Source: a bacterium
GTDB taxonomy: Bacteria > Bacillota > Clostridia > Oscillospirales > Acutalibacteraceae
Direction of reading: 5' to 3'
Assembly: GCA_020626545.1 (NCBI GenBank)
Contig: JAHKZS010000161.1
Location: forward strand, 1-6,902
DNA length: 6,902 nucleotides
Positions 6,301-6,902 of the stretch are shown piece after piece. The position numbers were made by a program, and so were the translations under genes. Each line of letters opens with the position of its first letter. The first letter of the stretch is position 1. A model generated the notes under the pieces. That model was not told where the DNA came from. It worked only from the letters and a program-made list of their open reading frames with translations, and ran no database searches.

Positions 6301-6768
6301 ATAAGCAGGCTGGCTGCTGTCTATACCGCCGTCTACGAGATTGTTCCAAATAATCTTACCTGCTGACTTAGGAACTTCAGCCTTTAAGATATTAGGATTA
6401 CCGTCCACTGTTTCTGTAACAGCGTATCCCGGCCAGGGATTGCTAAAATCACTCAAATAACTGGGACAATCATATGGGCCGTCCCACCAGTAGAGACCTG
6501 CGGCAAAATTTCCGCCGTCTCCGTCAAATTTCTTCGTCTCGGGATTATAGTAATAATAATCGTTATACTCGTTTTTCCAATAATCAGGAACGTAGAAATA
6601 ATGTGTATCTGTTTCTACTTGATCCTCGGAATTAATAACATCGGTAATTAACGGTCTATGCTCTTTATCATCAGCGTTAGCGGACGCTGAAATTGACGCA
6701 ACGCACACCATTGACGCCAAAAGACATATTGTTAATACCAAACTGACTGTTTTCTTAAATAGTTTCAT
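3337..6768 (-). CDS. Secreted surface protein: CBM26-like N-terminus, six Ig-like repeats, PET-rich linker, Lys-rich C-terminal domain (1143 aa)
   Basis: A signal peptide (1-30, cut near ASA-NADD) is followed by an aromatic-rich module at about 54-165 (YWW 93-95, PWPGY 111-115, IIWNN 139-143). This matches the pattern of starch-binding module CBM26 (a Tyr/Trp-rich start, a WPG motif, then an IIWNN/IIFNN-type strand), so alpha-glucan or other carbohydrate binding is plausible. A linked segment with IYVCNP and YYGNGEYG follows (193-228). A Big_2-type Ig domain occupies about 250-330. Six divergent Ig-like repeats of roughly 100 residues (332-435, 437-533, 534-634, 635-732, 733-840, 842-943) share P-V-K-x-I-x-V starts and an internal DGT/NGx turn; the first three carry DDQSxxNxW. 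Then come four 15-residue NPDETKPAEPTEPVT units, an acidic/Pro linker, and a Lys-rich beta domain (1043-1143) ending in IKVK. No LPxTG sorting signal or catalytic domain is visible, so it is probably a non-enzymatic adhesin or carbohydrate-binding protein held non-covalently at the wall. GGAGG lies 7 bases before the ATG. Confidence 0.93.
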   Translation of the reverse strand: MKLFKKTVSLVLTICLLASMVCVASISASANADDKEHRPLITDVINSEDQVETDTHYFYVPDYWKNEYNDYYYYNPETKKFDGDGGNFAAGLYWWDGPYDCPSYLSDFSNPWPGYAVTETVDGNPNILKAEVPKSAGKIIWNNLVDGGIDSSQPAYSKSYQTEDILREYYDPGEDRYGLYPNGIPEDEGFDGKIYVCNPNDIEENPLNHRLTYRGAWFYYYGNGEYGIYKTREEAEENDGVYKNGDFPEYNNIEIDKKNLLLEVGETDTVFSSFADADVKVEDDTVVSVSTDSYGYTTVKALKPGETTISFSRKNSSGKIKTVKCNVIVAEDRIKSITVDDVELTEGLDAECILDEDNDKYYFYYSYDPSYVIHFADGSSERVLHASYDYEYKDEELNLQMSDDQSYSNQWKAGVHKVTAEFAGHKAEFNVKIKTSPVKKITVDPAYTLEDIGLDDDGDSVSYKYAPKYKVTMQNGAEYDGVLSGETIEINNKDYPFSFVDDQSENNKWTSGKHKATAMLLGQKVDFDVNVVGVLKVKANDLSIIKGAAEEYYDEDSETTWNKYQYDADYYVVLQDGTLLNSESGEVDYKGTQYYMSVIDDQSYDNEWKGTGTHKVKGTFGAFECDFNVDIVDSPVERIKADTLKLIDKVDGRKLSSGQYEYVISVPEYTVVLNDGSTLKSDDFGCVTYKGHTYSAVLDKDCVSGLKVGETHKSKITVMGKTDEFDVKVIESPVKSIEVSPIEVIENVDGSSQDGKFIYEIKTSAKFSTDRVFFTVTLNDGTVLEGDEFNEVIFNDRIYRLTNDCEKIQKSGEQWTVGNTYEINVSVLGVSAKAKVKVVPNPVKKVEVEDLVIKEHTNGDWYDTDDPDGDKYWYLYNVDQENFKVVLKDGTELYGNNIKYKGKSYYPDFHSEQVYKEAWGVGEHEATIKIMGVEQTFKVIIEKNEEETNPDETKPAEPTEPVTNPDETKPAEPTEPVTNPDETKTAEPTEPVTNPDETKPAEPTEPAETNPSVEPTVAPQPSTIEPGESDTDKPAAVTEKKANPIKVTAKAKTVKAKKLKKKAQKVKALTVKKAQGKVTYKLVKKGTAKKIYKKLSINKNGVLKIKKGKLKKGTYKIKIAVTAKGNTLYKGKTITKIVRIKVK
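3751..3930. repeat. Four 45-bp tandem repeats coding the PET-rich linker
   Basis: Units at 3751-3795, 3796-3840, 3841-3885 and 3886-3930 are nearly identical at the DNA level; the fourth diverges at its last bases. Each codes for the 15-residue unit NPDETKPAEPTEPVT or a close variant; the unit at 3796-3840 has KTAEP instead of KPAEP. The 45-bp length keeps the frame, so copy number could vary by slippage and change the length of the stalk between the Ig-like repeats and the C-terminal domain. Confidence 0.93.
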
Positions 6769-6775
6769 TAAAAAA

Positions 6776-6780
6776 CCTCC
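6776..6780 (-). promoter_or_regulatory. Ribosome binding site of the 1143-aa surface protein gene
   Basis: GGAGG, within a longer AAGGAGG on the minus strand, sits 7 bases before the ATG at 6766-6768. The ATG opens directly into a typical signal peptide (MKLFKKTVSLVL), so the start is secure. Confidence 0.9.
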
Positions 6781-6798
6781 TTCATAGTTTATACTATT

Positions 6799-6807
6799 AT
6801 TCTAACA
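6799..6807 (-). promoter_or_regulatory. Candidate extended -10 promoter (TGTTAGAAT)
   Basis: On the minus strand TAGAAT (one mismatch to TATAAT) is preceded by TG plus one base, the extended -10 form. The region at -35 is only a T-run. Transcription would start near 6790-6793, giving a short leader before the ribosome binding site. It is the closer of two candidates to the surface-protein gene. Confidence 0.4.
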
Positions 6808-6827
6808 CAAAAATTAGCTAAAAAAAC

Positions 6828-6862
6828 TGTTATTTATTACATCTTTTTGTTATTTATTACAT
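6828..6862. repeat. 15-bp direct repeat, 20-bp period, in the promoter region
   Basis: TGTTATTTATTACAT occurs exactly at 6828-6842 and 6848-6862. On the minus strand it reads ATGTAATAAATAACA. The 20-bp period is close to two helical turns, so two bound proteins would lie on the same DNA face. The position just upstream of the extended -10 candidate and overlapping the other candidate suits a regulator site. A+T-rich DNA makes chance similarity easier, but two exact 15-base matches are notable. Confidence 0.6.
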
Positions 6863-6884
6863 ATAAAACGATAATTTGTCACAA
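6856..6884 (-). promoter_or_regulatory. Candidate promoter (TTGTGA, 17 bp, TGTAAT)
   Basis: On the minus strand a -35-like TTGTGA (6879-6884, 4 of 6 matches to TTGACA) and a -10-like TGTAAT (6856-6861, 5 of 6 to TATAAT) are separated by the ideal 17 bases. The -10 lies inside the right copy of the 15-bp direct repeat, so a protein bound there would block it. It is an alternative to the closer extended -10. Confidence 0.35.
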
Positions 6885-6902
6885 AAAGCAAAACCGTCCG
6901 AC

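Overview
The window looks like a piece of a low-GC Firmicutes (Bacillota) chromosome, most likely a Ruminococcus-like or related Oscillospiraceae/Lachnospiraceae gut anaerobe. I infer this from the A+T-rich DNA, the strong AGGAGG-type ribosome binding sites, and the style of the secreted proteins: a starch-binding-like N-terminus, bacterial Ig-like repeats, a Pro/Glu/Thr linker, and Lys-rich C-terminal beta domains ending in VKVK or IKVK. No database search was possible, so the taxonomy is an inference.

All convincing genes are on the minus strand and read right to left. From the right edge: an upstream region with candidate promoters and a 15-bp direct repeat (6799-6884); a 1143-residue secreted multidomain surface protein (3337-6768); a 97-bp gap holding a perfect 14-bp hairpin without a T-tract; a 45-residue membrane or secreted micropeptide with a strong ribosome binding site (3102-3239); an 80-residue lipoprotein with two CxxCxGxG zinc-knuckle motifs (2856-3098); and a 694-residue exported protein with a probable beta-propeller body, a His-rich conserved core and extra Cys pairs (748-2832). 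A GC-rich hairpin at 621-656 probably ends this unit.

The last three genes are packed with gaps of 3 and 23 bp, and the middle one has no ribosome binding site of its own, so they form one operon with probable translational coupling. The hairpin upstream of them lacks a T-tract and no clear promoter follows it, so the large surface-protein gene may be co-transcribed with them. All four products carry export signals, so the locus encodes an extracytoplasmic system. Carbohydrate binding is suggested only for the large protein, and metal binding only by the Cys motifs of the lipoprotein and the 694-residue protein. The joint function is unknown.

The left end is degraded or non-coding. At 298-591 is the C-terminal remnant of another secreted protein, interrupted by an in-frame TGA and cut off upstream by TAG, with its own minus-strand terminator at 246-283. 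The first 250 bases hold a plus-strand terminator (99-139), a weaker hairpin and an 11-bp tandem repeat, with no supported gene.
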